Shown here: positions 1 to 5,343 of the stretch, piece after piece
How positions within the stretch are numbered: position 1 is the first letter of the stretch
Layout of the letters: every line of letters starts with the position of its first letter
Assembly: GCA_964513365.1 (NCBI GenBank)
Contig: CAZEMH010000013.1
Span: forward strand, 1 to 15,441
From: DAOVIY01 sp964513365
Lineage (GTDB): Bacteria > Patescibacteriota > Minisyncoccia > UBA6257
DNA length: 15,441 bases
Direction: 5' to 3'
The notes under the pieces: generated by a model
Seen by the model: the letters and a program-made list of their open reading frames with translations, nothing else
Database searches by the model: none
Told to the model about the DNA's origin: nothing
Program-made: the position numbers and the translations under genes

Positions 1-68
1 AAGCTCCTCAAAACGACAGCATTGCCATTATAGCAAAGAAAAATAATTTGTCAAGCTCCTATCACCTT

Positions 69-1235
69 TTATACTTTTAATTTAATCTTTGCTCCTAAGG
101 ATTGATCTAATTTATAAAGATCCTTCTCATAGAGCTCAATAAGGACAATGTTAAATTTCTTACATATTTCTTTCTTTCTTTTAATGGTTTTAACATAATT
201 CGGGTTAACAATGGAAGCATTAAATAGACCAAAAAATTCAATAAAAATATCACCAACCATAAAATCACAGCGATATCGTCCTTCAGGATATAAATACTCC
301 CTAATGTGCGGAATATGATTTTCAAAGAACCAATCGTCAATGATTATTTCTGAAATTGAATTACATTTGTGCCCATCTTTAGCAAATAAATCTCCTGAGG
401 TAAACCATTGCTCATTTGGCTTGTAGCCCGCTGCCTTAATAGCATCATTCCAAGTGCCAAAATAATACCTATAAGTAACATAATTTGAATAGGAAGAATT
501 ATTAATAAATTCGTTCTTTGTAGGAATTCTTCCTTCTTTTTGAACAAATTCTTTTATTTTTTTAATAAGCTTTTCTTTTGAATAAATCCTTCTTGCTTCT
601 GCCGATTTTTTAATAGCTTCATCTGTACGACCTAATTTTAAATTTTTTAAGGTATTGGGATTATGGCCGCAAGACAGAGTTCTATGCTTCACGGAAATTT
701 TATAATAATTAAACCACCTTTTTACGCTAGTGTGAGTAACATTAAAAATTTTAGCTATCTCGGTTTGAGTATAATTCTTTTTCCAATAAAAATTGTAAAG
801 AATTTTCTTTGATGGCCGCTTAAGAAATAAAAGGTTAATTTTTTTCTTCTTGGGCTTCAAGAATCTTAGAAAGAAAAATGGGGGACCGACGGAATTTGCA
901 TCCGTACCGAGGACGCCACAGGTCCTAGTGCTACTATTACACCACGGTCCCCATAGATTTTGTAATTTAAATTTCTTCTTACTTTTCCTTTGTTTATTTT
1001 TCCAAGCGCAATGACAGGATAAATTACAAAAATAAACTCCTGTCTTAGATTTTCTGCGCAATTCAGCACGTGATCGATATACCCTTTTACCACAATAGGC
1101 GCAAACTACAAATTTTCCTTTCAATTGAGATTTATACTGACATTTCCTCGAACAATATTTTCCCCATCCTCTTTTGAGCCAACTGGACTTAGTATAGAAT
1201 ATCTTTTTGCAAACTTTACATTTTACTTCGGGCAT
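69..1235 (-). CDS. Zinc-finger / HTH / PD-(D/E)XK homing-endonuclease-like protein, ORF containing a tRNA-His
   Basis: The frame reads 388 aa without a stop. Residues 1-80 carry two CxxC...CxxxC zinc-binding units (C6, C9, C28, C32; C45, C48, C70, C74). Residues 95-119 are the translation of a tRNA-His gene. Residues 140-180 form a helix-turn-helix (TEIAKIFNVTHTSVKRWF). Residues 218-271 look like the repeat associated with homing endonucleases (GRIPTKNEF, then FGTWNDAIKAAG). Residues 293-370 look like a PD-(D/E)XK nuclease core: E296, D324 in RCDF, E333 in IEFFG, and lysines near 352-355. Patescibacteria carry many zinc-finger/HTH nucleases of this build, which suggests a free-standing homing endonuclease cutting DNA. 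The tRNA lies in the linker between the zinc and HTH parts. No ATG follows the tRNA before the HTH, only a TTG (residue 126) without ribosome site. Either one protein tolerates the tRNA-encoded linker, or the gene is split by the tRNA. The domain calls are from motif recognition only. Confidence 0.7.
   Translation of the reverse strand: MPEVKCKVCKKIFYTKSSWLKRGWGKYCSRKCQYKSQLKGKFVVCAYCGKRVYRSRAELRRKSKTGVYFCNLSCHCAWKNKQRKSKKKFKLQNLWGPWCNSSTRTCGVLGTDANSVGPPFFFLRFLKPKKKKINLLFLKRPSKKILYNFYWKKNYTQTEIAKIFNVTHTSVKRWFNYYKISVKHRTLSCGHNPNTLKNLKLGRTDEAIKKSAEARRIYSKEKLIKKIKEFVQKEGRIPTKNEFINNSSYSNYVTYRYYFGTWNDAIKAAGYKPNEQWFTSGDLFAKDGHKCNSISEIIIDDWFFENHIPHIREYLYPEGRYRCDFMVGDIFIEFFGLFNASIVNPNYVKTIKRKKEICKKFNIVLIELYEKDLYKLDQSLGAKIKLKV
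881..952 (-). tRNA. tRNA-His (GTG), nested in-frame in a nuclease ORF
   Basis: A full cloverleaf folds. The acceptor GGGACCG pairs with CGGTCCC, and an extra 5' G (G-1, base 952) faces C73 (base 881), the tRNA-His hallmark. The D arm is GTG/CAC with loop TAATAGTAG. The anticodon stem AGGAC/GTCCT has loop CTGTGGC, giving anticodon GTG. The T stem ACGGA/TCCGT has loop TGCAAAT. CCA is not encoded. Two normally invariant bases are changed: G18 is A, and T55 is G. These two bases normally contact each other to join the D and T loops. All 24-25 codons read through the tRNA without a stop. It may be the working tRNA-His, a diverged copy, or a relic. Confidence 0.88.
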
Positions 1236-1281
1236 ATATATATTATTTTCATCTTTAAAATATAAGCCCCGCTTTTACTTT

Positions 1282-1310
1282 ATTATAAATCAAAAAAACT
1301 TTTATTTCAA
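1282..1310 (-). promoter_or_regulatory. Promoter for the nuclease ORF / tRNA-His transcript
   Basis: On the reverse strand, -35 TTGAAA (1310-1305), a 17-base spacer and a perfect -10 TATAAT (1287-1282). Transcription would start near 1276, about 40 nt before the ATG at 1235. No Shine-Dalgarno is visible in that leader. It is the only strong promoter seen upstream of tRNA-His, so the tRNA probably matures from the nuclease mRNA. Confidence 0.65.
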
Positions 1311-1319
1311 GTAAAAATA

Positions 1320-1328
1320 TGCTAAGAT
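1320..1328 (+). promoter_or_regulatory. Possible extended -10 for the tRNA-Arg/tRNA-Pro unit
   Basis: TGCTAAGAT resembles an extended -10 (TGn plus a four-of-six match to TATAAT). It sits about 11 bases before the mature tRNA-Arg 5' end. The -35 region is poor. It lies in the 104-base divergent gap shared with the nuclease promoter. Confidence 0.3.
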
Positions 1329-1339
1329 AAAAAGCAGTT

Positions 1340-1411
1340 CTCCCTGTAGCTCAATGGATAGAGTGGCGGCCTTCTAAGCCGTTGATGGAGGTTCGACTCC
1401 TCCCAGGGAGA
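1340..1411 (+). tRNA. tRNA-Arg (TCT)
   Basis: The acceptor CTCCCTG/CAGGGAG has discriminator A. The D stem is GCTC/GAGT. The anticodon stem GCGGC/GCCGT has loop CTTCTAA, giving anticodon TCT, which reads AGA. The T stem GGAGG/CCTCC has the normal loop TTCGACT. The 3' CCA is not encoded. It lies 13 bases before tRNA-Pro and is probably cotranscribed with it. Confidence 0.96.
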
Positions 1412-1424
1412 CATAAAAATATAT

Positions 1425-1495
1425 CGGGGGATAGTGTAATGGTAGCACGAGTCCTTTGGGAGGATTTAGTCCGGGTTCAAGTCCCGGTTCCCCGA
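1425..1495 (+). tRNA. tRNA-Pro (TGG)
   Basis: The acceptor CGGGGGA/TTCCCCG has discriminator A. The short D arm GTG/CAC has loop TAATGGTAG. The anticodon stem AGTCC/GGATT has loop TTTGGGA, giving anticodon TGG. The T stem CCGGG/CCCGG has loop TTCAAGT. CCA is not encoded. Its D loop keeps G18G19, unlike the otherwise similar D loop of tRNA-His. Confidence 0.96.
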
Positions 1496-1507
1496 CTATC
1501 AACTAGT

Positions 1508-1537
1508 TAATGGCTAAGGTTATAACCTTAGCCATTA
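1508..1537 (+). terminator. Perfect 30-bp palindrome after tRNA-Pro
   Basis: The half-site TAATGGCTAAGGTTA is followed directly by its exact reverse complement, with no spacer. It starts 13 bases after tRNA-Pro. As RNA it would form a strong hairpin, but the following bases (CTATCTTCC) are a poor U tract. It could be the terminator of the Arg-Pro tRNA transcript, a processing signal, or a binding site for a dimeric protein. Confidence 0.55.
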
Positions 1538-1550
1538 CTATCTTCCCCAC

Positions 1551-1579
1551 TTGACGAAATAATGGAATAGATGTATTAT
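1551..1579 (+). promoter_or_regulatory. Promoter for the 64-aa protein unit
   Basis: -35 TTGACG (1551-1556), a 17-base spacer and -10 TATTAT (1574-1579). Each box matches consensus at five of six positions. The predicted start near 1585-1587 places the hairpin at 1588 at the very 5' end of the RNA. Confidence 0.62.
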
Positions 1580-1587
1580 TACAGTAA

Positions 1588-1607
1588 GTCGGGCTGAAAA
1601 ATCCGAC
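1588..1607 (+). promoter_or_regulatory. 5'-end hairpin of the 64-aa gene leader
   Basis: GTCGG pairs with CCGAC around a ten-base loop. It begins one or two bases after the predicted transcription start. A second GGTCG lies just downstream (1613-1617) and could compete for the CCGAC strand. It may protect the 5' end or control translation; neither can be proven here. Confidence 0.4.
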
Positions 1608-1643
1608 ACAAAGGTCGAATAAAATTAACTAAATCTTAAAAAT

Positions 1644-1838
1644 ATGGACGAAAAAAGAAAAAGCGAAATTGCTTTGATTCTCCTAAAATACAAAATAGCA
1701 AAAGAAAGCATTTCTCTTGCAGAGCTTAAACGAGAATTAGGTAATATAGCCAAAGCGATTGATATTCCCCTTGATGAGTTAAAAGATTTTTTTACGATTC
1801 TACATAAAGAACTCCTTGAAGAAATCCTAAATAAATAA
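1644..1838 (+). CDS. Small conserved-looking helical protein, 64 aa
   Basis: This reads as a genuine short protein: charged and amphipathic, with alternating helices. It begins MDEKRKSEIALILLKYKIA, has a middle LGNIAKAIDIPLDELKDFF that could form a small helical hairpin, and ends in LHKELLEEILNK. It has no cysteines, signal peptide or membrane segment, so it is cytoplasmic. I recall similar short proteins in Patescibacteria but cannot name a family. Support for expression comes from a good promoter at 1551-1579, a leader hairpin, and a long structured terminator-like region starting nine bases after its stop. There is no Shine-Dalgarno. The opposite-strand frame over the same interval is cysteine- and serine-rich shadow sequence. 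The function is unknown. Confidence 0.72.
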   Translation: MDEKRKSEIALILLKYKIAKESISLAELKRELGNIAKAIDIPLDELKDFFTILHKELLEEILNK

Positions 1839-1847
1839 GGGGAATAT

Positions 1848-1961
1848 AAAAAGGAAGAAGCCAAGGTTGAGATATTCATCTCCTAAAAGGGTAATTGTAC
1901 TTCCTCTGTAAAATCTCAGGGTAAAGACAGAACAAGAACCTCTCCTCTCTTCTTCCTTTTT
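1848..1961 (+). ncRNA. Candidate structured RNA / 3'-end element
   Basis: A perfect 13-bp closing stem joins 1848-1860 (AAAAAGGAAGAAG) with 1949-1961, ending in a T tract. Inside it, 1864-1868 AGGTT pairs with 1937-1941 AACCT. A GAGAT/ATCTC hairpin (1869-1882, loop ATTC) stacks directly on that stem. TCTGT/ACAGA (1905-1909/1927-1931) closes a 17-base loop, and a weak GTA/TAC hairpin lies between them. This makes a multi-branch fold of about 114 nt. Simple terminators are not this elaborate. It could be an independent small RNA, a riboswitch-like 3' element, or a terminator with an extended loop. It does not match any RNA class I recognise. Confidence 0.45.
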
Positions 1962-2024
1962 TATTTACCAGAAATTTGTTTTAATCTAAAATTCTTGTTA
2001 TTCTATTTTAAATCTTTAAATAAT

Positions 2025-2095
2025 GGGGATGTAGTTAAACGGCATAATAGGTCATTCGCATTGACCAGTTCGGGGTTCAATTCCCCGCATCTCCA
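2025..2095 (+). tRNA. tRNA-Ala (CGC)
   Basis: The acceptor GGGGATG/CATCTCC contains the G3:U70 wobble pair that is the alanine identity element. The D stem is GTTA/TAAT. The anticodon stem GGTCA/TGACC has loop TTCGCAT, giving anticodon CGC. The T stem CGGGG/CCCCG has loop TTCAATT. CCA is not encoded. Reading the GCG codon with a dedicated CGC tRNA is slightly unexpected in an AT-rich genome. Confidence 0.95.
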
Positions 2096-2103
2096 CAAAT
2101 ACT

Positions 2104-2150
2104 TTGTTTCACACTTTGTTTCACACAATGTTTACCGTGTCACAAAGTAA
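2104..2150. repeat. 47-bp direct repeat, copy 1
   Basis: Identical to 2264-2310 except for one base (C at 2141, T at 2301). It contains the 12-base unit ACTTTGTTTCAC twice in tandem, counting from 2101. ACTTTGT and ACAAAGT form imperfect inverted arms, with ACAC/GTGT inside them. It begins nine bases after tRNA-Ala. Confidence 0.9.
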
Positions 2151-2167
2151 CTATTTTTAATTAGGGT

Positions 2168-2227
2168 TTTGGCTTAATAGAGATAAAAGCTGCCTAAATT
2201 ACTTGGTTTGCCCATGAGTAAGCCAAA
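2168..2227 (+). repeat. 9-bp inverted repeat between the two 47-bp repeats
   Basis: TTTGGCTTA (2168-2176) is the exact reverse complement of TAAGCCAAA (2219-2227), with 42 bases between. A T run follows (2228-2232). It may be a hairpin with a large loop, or the ends of a very small inserted element. I see no coding potential between the 47-bp copies. Confidence 0.5.
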
Positions 2228-2263
2228 TTTTTAACTTAAAATTGAGAAATGGCTTTGTTAATA

Positions 2264-2310
2264 TTGTTTCACACTTTGTTTCACACAATGTTTACCGTGT
2301 TACAAAGTAA
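2264..2310. repeat. 47-bp direct repeat, copy 2
   Basis: A 46-of-47 match to copy 1, 160 bases further on. Its right end overlaps the 3' end of the yraN reading frame and supplies the last codons and stop of that frame. That suggests the repeat arrived or spread after the gene. Confidence 0.9.
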
Positions 2311-2703
2311 ATTCAATTTTAAATTTCAAAAATATATCTTTATAATATCGGATTATTGGTTTTTCACTGAAATTATCTATTTCTATAGCAATAAAGTCAA
2401 AGCGCCAAGGATTATCTTCTAAATTATATTGGCTTAAATAGCTTAAAAAGGCTCGCTTTAAACGACGAAACTTCTTTGAAGTTAATGCCTCTTCTGGGTT
2501 TAAACTATAATCATAATTTAATTGCCTTGTTTTAACTTCTGCAAAAACTATTTCTTTTGTTTTTTTTATCTTTTGCAATAATATCAATTTCACCCCATTT
2601 TCTTTGAAAATTTCTTTGTATAATCTGATAATTGATAATGGTTATCCTGAAGGTAAGCTATTGCTTTATCTTCTCCAAAAGAACCAATTCTCCCCATTCT
2701 CAT
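2300..2703 (-). pseudogene. yraN: YraN (UPF0102) nuclease-like protein, broken by two frameshifts
   Basis: Three frames must be joined. ATG at 2703 begins MRMGRIGSFGEDKAIAYLQD. A second frame gives YQIIQRNFQRKWGEIDIIAK. A third gives EIVFAEVKTR and PEEALTSKKFRRLKRA to the stop at 2300. WGEIDIIA and VFAEVKTR are the YraN signature of a predicted endonuclease-fold, Holliday-junction-resolvase-like family of unclear role. The first break is a 7-bp tandem duplication (2626-2632 and 2633-2639). Deleting one copy restores QDNHYQIIQRNF. The second is an eight-T run (2560-2567) with one base too many. With both corrected the protein is about 133 aa, near family length. The 97-aa open frame starting at a GTG lacks the catalytic aspartate region and is only the remnant. 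Either a real pseudogene, or in part a sequencing error at the homopolymer. Confidence 0.82.
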
Positions 2704-2750
2704 TCTCTTATCTTAATATTTTTATCTTGTAATTATAAACTTTGTGAAAC

Positions 2751-2777
2751 TTGACTTTTCTCAAAAAAGAATATAAA
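2751..2777 (+). promoter_or_regulatory. Promoter for nusA-tig
   Basis: -35 TTGACT (2751-2756) and -10 TATAAA (2772-2777) with a short 15-base spacer. TAAACT (2774-2779) is an alternative -10 with 17. The start would be near 2784-2787, ahead of the leader hairpin. Confidence 0.5.
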
Positions 2778-2796
2778 CTATTAAAAGTAATGATGA

Positions 2797-2820
2797 GATC
2801 GCCCAAAGGCGGTCTTTCTT
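2797..2820 (+). terminator. Terminator-like hairpin in the nusA leader
   Basis: A 7-bp stem, GATCGCC/GGCGGTC with one T-G pair, closes a CAAA loop and is followed by TTTCTT. It is unusually GC-rich for the region. It lies between the nusA promoter and start codon. No plus-strand protein gene lies close upstream for it to terminate, so attenuation of nusA-tig is the simplest role. It could also block readthrough from tRNA-Ala. Confidence 0.55.
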
Positions 2821-2840
2821 AATAAAATTAACCAAAAAAT

Positions 2841-4049
2841 ATGTTAGATTTAAAAACCTTAAAACCATTAATTCGCCAAATTGCAGAAGAAAAAGGACTT
2901 CCAGAACAAAAAGTTTTTGAAGCTTTAGAAGTTGCTTTTGCTGCTGCTTATAAAAAAGAATATGGACAGAAGATGCAAGTTGTTCGAGCAGAAATTAATC
3001 CAGAAGATGGAAAAGTAAAATTTTGGCAAGTAAAAATTGTCGTTGATAAGTCTTCTATAATTAGTGAAGAAGAATCTGATAAAACTAAAAAAAACAAATT
3101 GGATGAAAAAGCTGAAGAAGAAATTCATCGAATCAGGTTTAATCCTGAACGTCATATTCTTTTAGAAGAAGCAAAGAAAATAAAACCAGATGCTAAAGTT
3201 GACGAAGAGATAATTACCCCTTTAGAAATAAAAAGTGATTTTAGCCGAATAGCTGCACAAACTGCTAAGCAGGTTATTTTACAAAAACTTAAAGAGTTAG
3301 AAAAAGAGACAATTCTTTCAGAATTTAAAGAAAAAGAAGGAAAAGTAATAAGTGGAATAATTCAAAGAATTGAAAGAAATAATGTTTATGTTGATATAGG
3401 AAAAGCCTTTGGTGTTCTTTATGCTAACGAAGGAATACCAAGAGAACATTATCAAGTAGGGGAAAGAAAAAAATTTTTCATTCTTCGTTTAGAAGAAAAA
3501 GGAAGAGGTCCAACAATTTTACTTTCCAGATGTCATCCAAAATTTGTTTCTCAACTTTTTGAAATGGAAGTTCCTGAAATAAATGAAGGAATAGTGGAGA
3601 TAAAATCTATTGCTCGTGAACCAGGAAGCCGAACAAAAATTGCAGTAAGCTCTAAAGACGAGAGCATAGACCCTGTGGGAGCTTGTGTAGGACAAAAAGG
3701 AACTAGGGTGACTACTATTATCGATGAGCTTAATGGTGAAAGAATAGACATTATTCCTTATTCTGAAGAACCAACTAAATATGTTGCAGCTGCTTTAGGG
3801 CCAGCTAAAATAGAAGAAGCTGAAATTATTTCTGAAAAAAGAGAAGTTAGGGTTTTTGTTCCGCCTGATCAAACTTCTTTAGCTATCGGTAAAAATGGTC
3901 AGAACGTACGATTAGCAGCAAAACTTACTGGCTGGAAGATTGATATTCGCTCTGCTCTTGCGCCAGAAGAAATACTCGAAGGGGGAATAGCTGACACTAA
4001 ACAAGAAGAAAATAATAAAAAAACAGAAAAAAAATCTAAATCTGAATAA
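2841..4049 (+). CDS. nusA: Transcription termination/antitermination factor NusA
   Basis: NusA binds RNA polymerase and nascent RNA and modulates pausing, termination and antitermination. The order of domains is normal: N-terminal polymerase-binding domain (1-155), S1 domain (about 164-230, GKVISGIIQRIERNNVYVDI), KH1 (about 232-320, GACVGQKGTRV) and KH2 (about 322-375, LAIGKNGQNVRLAAKLTGW). It ends in a short charged lysine/glutamate tail. There are no extra acidic repeats of the enterobacterial kind. The N-terminal domain holds a charged insertion around residues 71-120. At 402 aa it is a typical compact form. The usual neighbours rimP upstream and infB downstream are absent; tig follows 13 bases after the stop. 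The ATG at 2841 has no Shine-Dalgarno, but gives the expected N terminus. Confidence 0.97.
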   Translation: MLDLKTLKPLIRQIAEEKGLPEQKVFEALEVAFAAAYKKEYGQKMQVVRAEINPEDGKVKFWQVKIVVDKSSIISEEESDKTKKNKLDEKAEEEIHRIRFNPERHILLEEAKKIKPDAKVDEEIITPLEIKSDFSRIAAQTAKQVILQKLKELEKETILSEFKEKEGKVISGIIQRIERNNVYVDIGKAFGVLYANEGIPREHYQVGERKKFFILRLEEKGRGPTILLSRCHPKFVSQLFEMEVPEINEGIVEIKSIAREPGSRTKIAVSSKDESIDPVGACVGQKGTRVTTIIDELNGERIDIIPYSEEPTKYVAAALGPAKIEEAEIISEKREVRVFVPPDQTSLAIGKNGQNVRLAAKLTGWKIDIRSALAPEEILEGGIADTKQEENNKKTEKKSKSE

Positions 4050-4062
4050 TAAATTTATAATC

Positions 4063-5343
4063 ATGGAAGTAAAAATTAATTCTCTACCAAAATCAAAAAT
4101 TGAAATAATTGTTTCTCTCAACAAAAAGGATATTTTACCTTTTAAAGAAATGGCTTTAAAAGATTTTAATAAAGATCTGAAAATTAACGGATACCGTCCC
4201 GGAAAAGCACCTTTGTCAATTGCAGAAAATCATTTACCTTCTTTAAAGGTTTATGAAAAAGCAGCAAGTTTAGCTATTGAAAAATTTTATCCGCAGATTA
4301 TTAAAGAAAAAAAAATTCAAGCAATTGGATACCCAAGTATTAATATTACTAAGATAGTTCCTGATCAAGAAGTAGAATTTAAAGCTGAAATATCTGTTAT
4401 TCCTAAATTAGATTTACCTGATTATAAAAAGATTGCAAAAGATATGCAAAATGAGAAAAAAAGTATTTTCATAGATAAAGAAGAAATTGAACAGGCATTA
4501 AAGTGGTTGCAAGATTCCCGTTCTGTTTTAGAAAAAGTAGAGCGTCCAGCTAAAGAAGGAGATGTTGTTACTATTGATTATCAAATTAAAGAAAAAGAGA
4601 ATTTAATTAAGAACGGCGAAGATAAAAATTATACTTTTATCTTGGGAAAAGGAAATTTTATTCCAGGATTTGAAAAAAATTTAATAGGGATGAAATCCGG
4701 AGAAAATAAAATTTTTAATGTAACCGTTCCTGATTCTTGGGCTCAAAAAGACCTTCAAGGAAAACAACTGTCTGTTGAAATTTCTCTCAAAGAAATCAAA
4801 GAGAAAAAACTTCCTCCTTTAGATGATAAGTTCGCTCAGGCATTAGGAAAATTCAAAAATTTGGAAGAATTAAAAGAAAATATTTCAAAAGGCTTAAAAA
4901 TGGAAAAAGAGGCAAAGGAAAAAGAAAGATGGCATTTAGCGATACTAGATAAGATAAAAGCTAATACTAAAGCAGATATCCCTGAAATATTAATCAAATC
5001 TGAAGTTGAAAAAATGTTAGAAGAATTAAAAGTTCAACTTGAAAAAATTCAATTAACTTTTGAAAAATATCTTGAACAAATTAAAAAAACAGAAGAACAA
5101 TTAAGGGAAGATCTTCAGGAATTAGCAGAAAAAAGAGTATTTTCAGCTTTAATTTTAAGAGAAATTGCTCTCTTAGAAAAAGTTGAAGTGTCTGAAGATG
5201 AAATAAAAGAAAAAACTAGTAAAATCTTGCAGCAAATTCCTGATCCAGAAGCCAAAGAAAAAATTAATCCAGAAGATCTAAAAGAATTCGCATTGGGGAT
5301 AATACGTAATGAAAAAGTATTTCAAATTTTAGAAGAACAATAG
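4063..5343 (+). CDS. tig: Trigger factor, ribosome-bound chaperone
   Basis: Trigger factor docks at the ribosome exit tunnel and shields new chains. The N-terminal domain carries the ribosome-binding signature in the form GYRPGKAP (residues 43-50). An FKBP-type peptidyl-prolyl isomerase domain lies at about 160-250 (GDVVTIDYQI, then FILGKGNFIPGFEKNLIGM). The rest, to 426, is the helical C-terminal chaperone body, rich in lysine and glutamate. Length and order match the family. It probably shares the nusA transcript, being 13 bases downstream. Its last 15 bases overlap the 3' end of the opposite-strand membrane protein gene, with no terminator between. Confidence 0.96.
   Translation: MEVKINSLPKSKIEIIVSLNKKDILPFKEMALKDFNKDLKINGYRPGKAPLSIAENHLPSLKVYEKAASLAIEKFYPQIIKEKKIQAIGYPSINITKIVPDQEVEFKAEISVIPKLDLPDYKKIAKDMQNEKKSIFIDKEEIEQALKWLQDSRSVLEKVERPAKEGDVVTIDYQIKEKENLIKNGEDKNYTFILGKGNFIPGFEKNLIGMKSGENKIFNVTVPDSWAQKDLQGKQLSVEISLKEIKEKKLPPLDDKFAQALGKFKNLEELKENISKGLKMEKEAKEKERWHLAILDKIKANTKADIPEILIKSEVEKMLEELKVQLEKIQLTFEKYLEQIKKTEEQLREDLQELAEKRVFSALILREIALLEKVEVSEDEIKEKTSKILQQIPDPEAKEKINPEDLKEFALGIIRNEKVFQILEEQ

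Noticed and set aside
1..68. Repeated AAGCTCCT at 1-8 and 54-61
   Set aside because: Eight bases only, no further structure. The segment is otherwise featureless.
1625..1879. Reverse-strand 84-aa frame over the 64-aa gene
   Set aside because: Its composition is that of a shadow (serine- and phenylalanine-rich), it has no promoter, and the plus frame reads as a well-formed protein.
1848..1961. Signal recognition particle RNA, because GGAAGAAGC resembles its conserved loop
   Set aside because: The GGAAGGAAGCAGC apical loop is not present, and the segment lies in the outer stem, not in a loop.
1585..1964. RNase P RNA or tmRNA, because of length and an ACAGAAC match
   Set aside because: The RNase P core GAGGAAAGTCC and tmRNA tRNA-like ends are absent, and the middle is a convincing protein frame.
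2104..2310. CRISPR array
   Set aside because: Only two repeats, 47 bp long, with a 113-base interval that has its own inverted repeat, and no cas genes.
2300..2593. A 97-aa protein starting at a GTG as a complete gene
   Set aside because: It is only the C-terminal part of YraN. The conserved N-terminal part is present upstream in two other frames.
2739..2750. ACTTTGTGAAAC as a third partial copy of the 47-bp repeat
   Set aside because: Only about seven or eight bases match in inverted orientation, which is expected by chance in this composition.
2925..3155. Reverse-strand frames inside nusA, tig and clpP-operon genes
   Set aside because: They are phenylalanine- and serine-rich complements of lysine/glutamate-rich coding DNA with no independent support.
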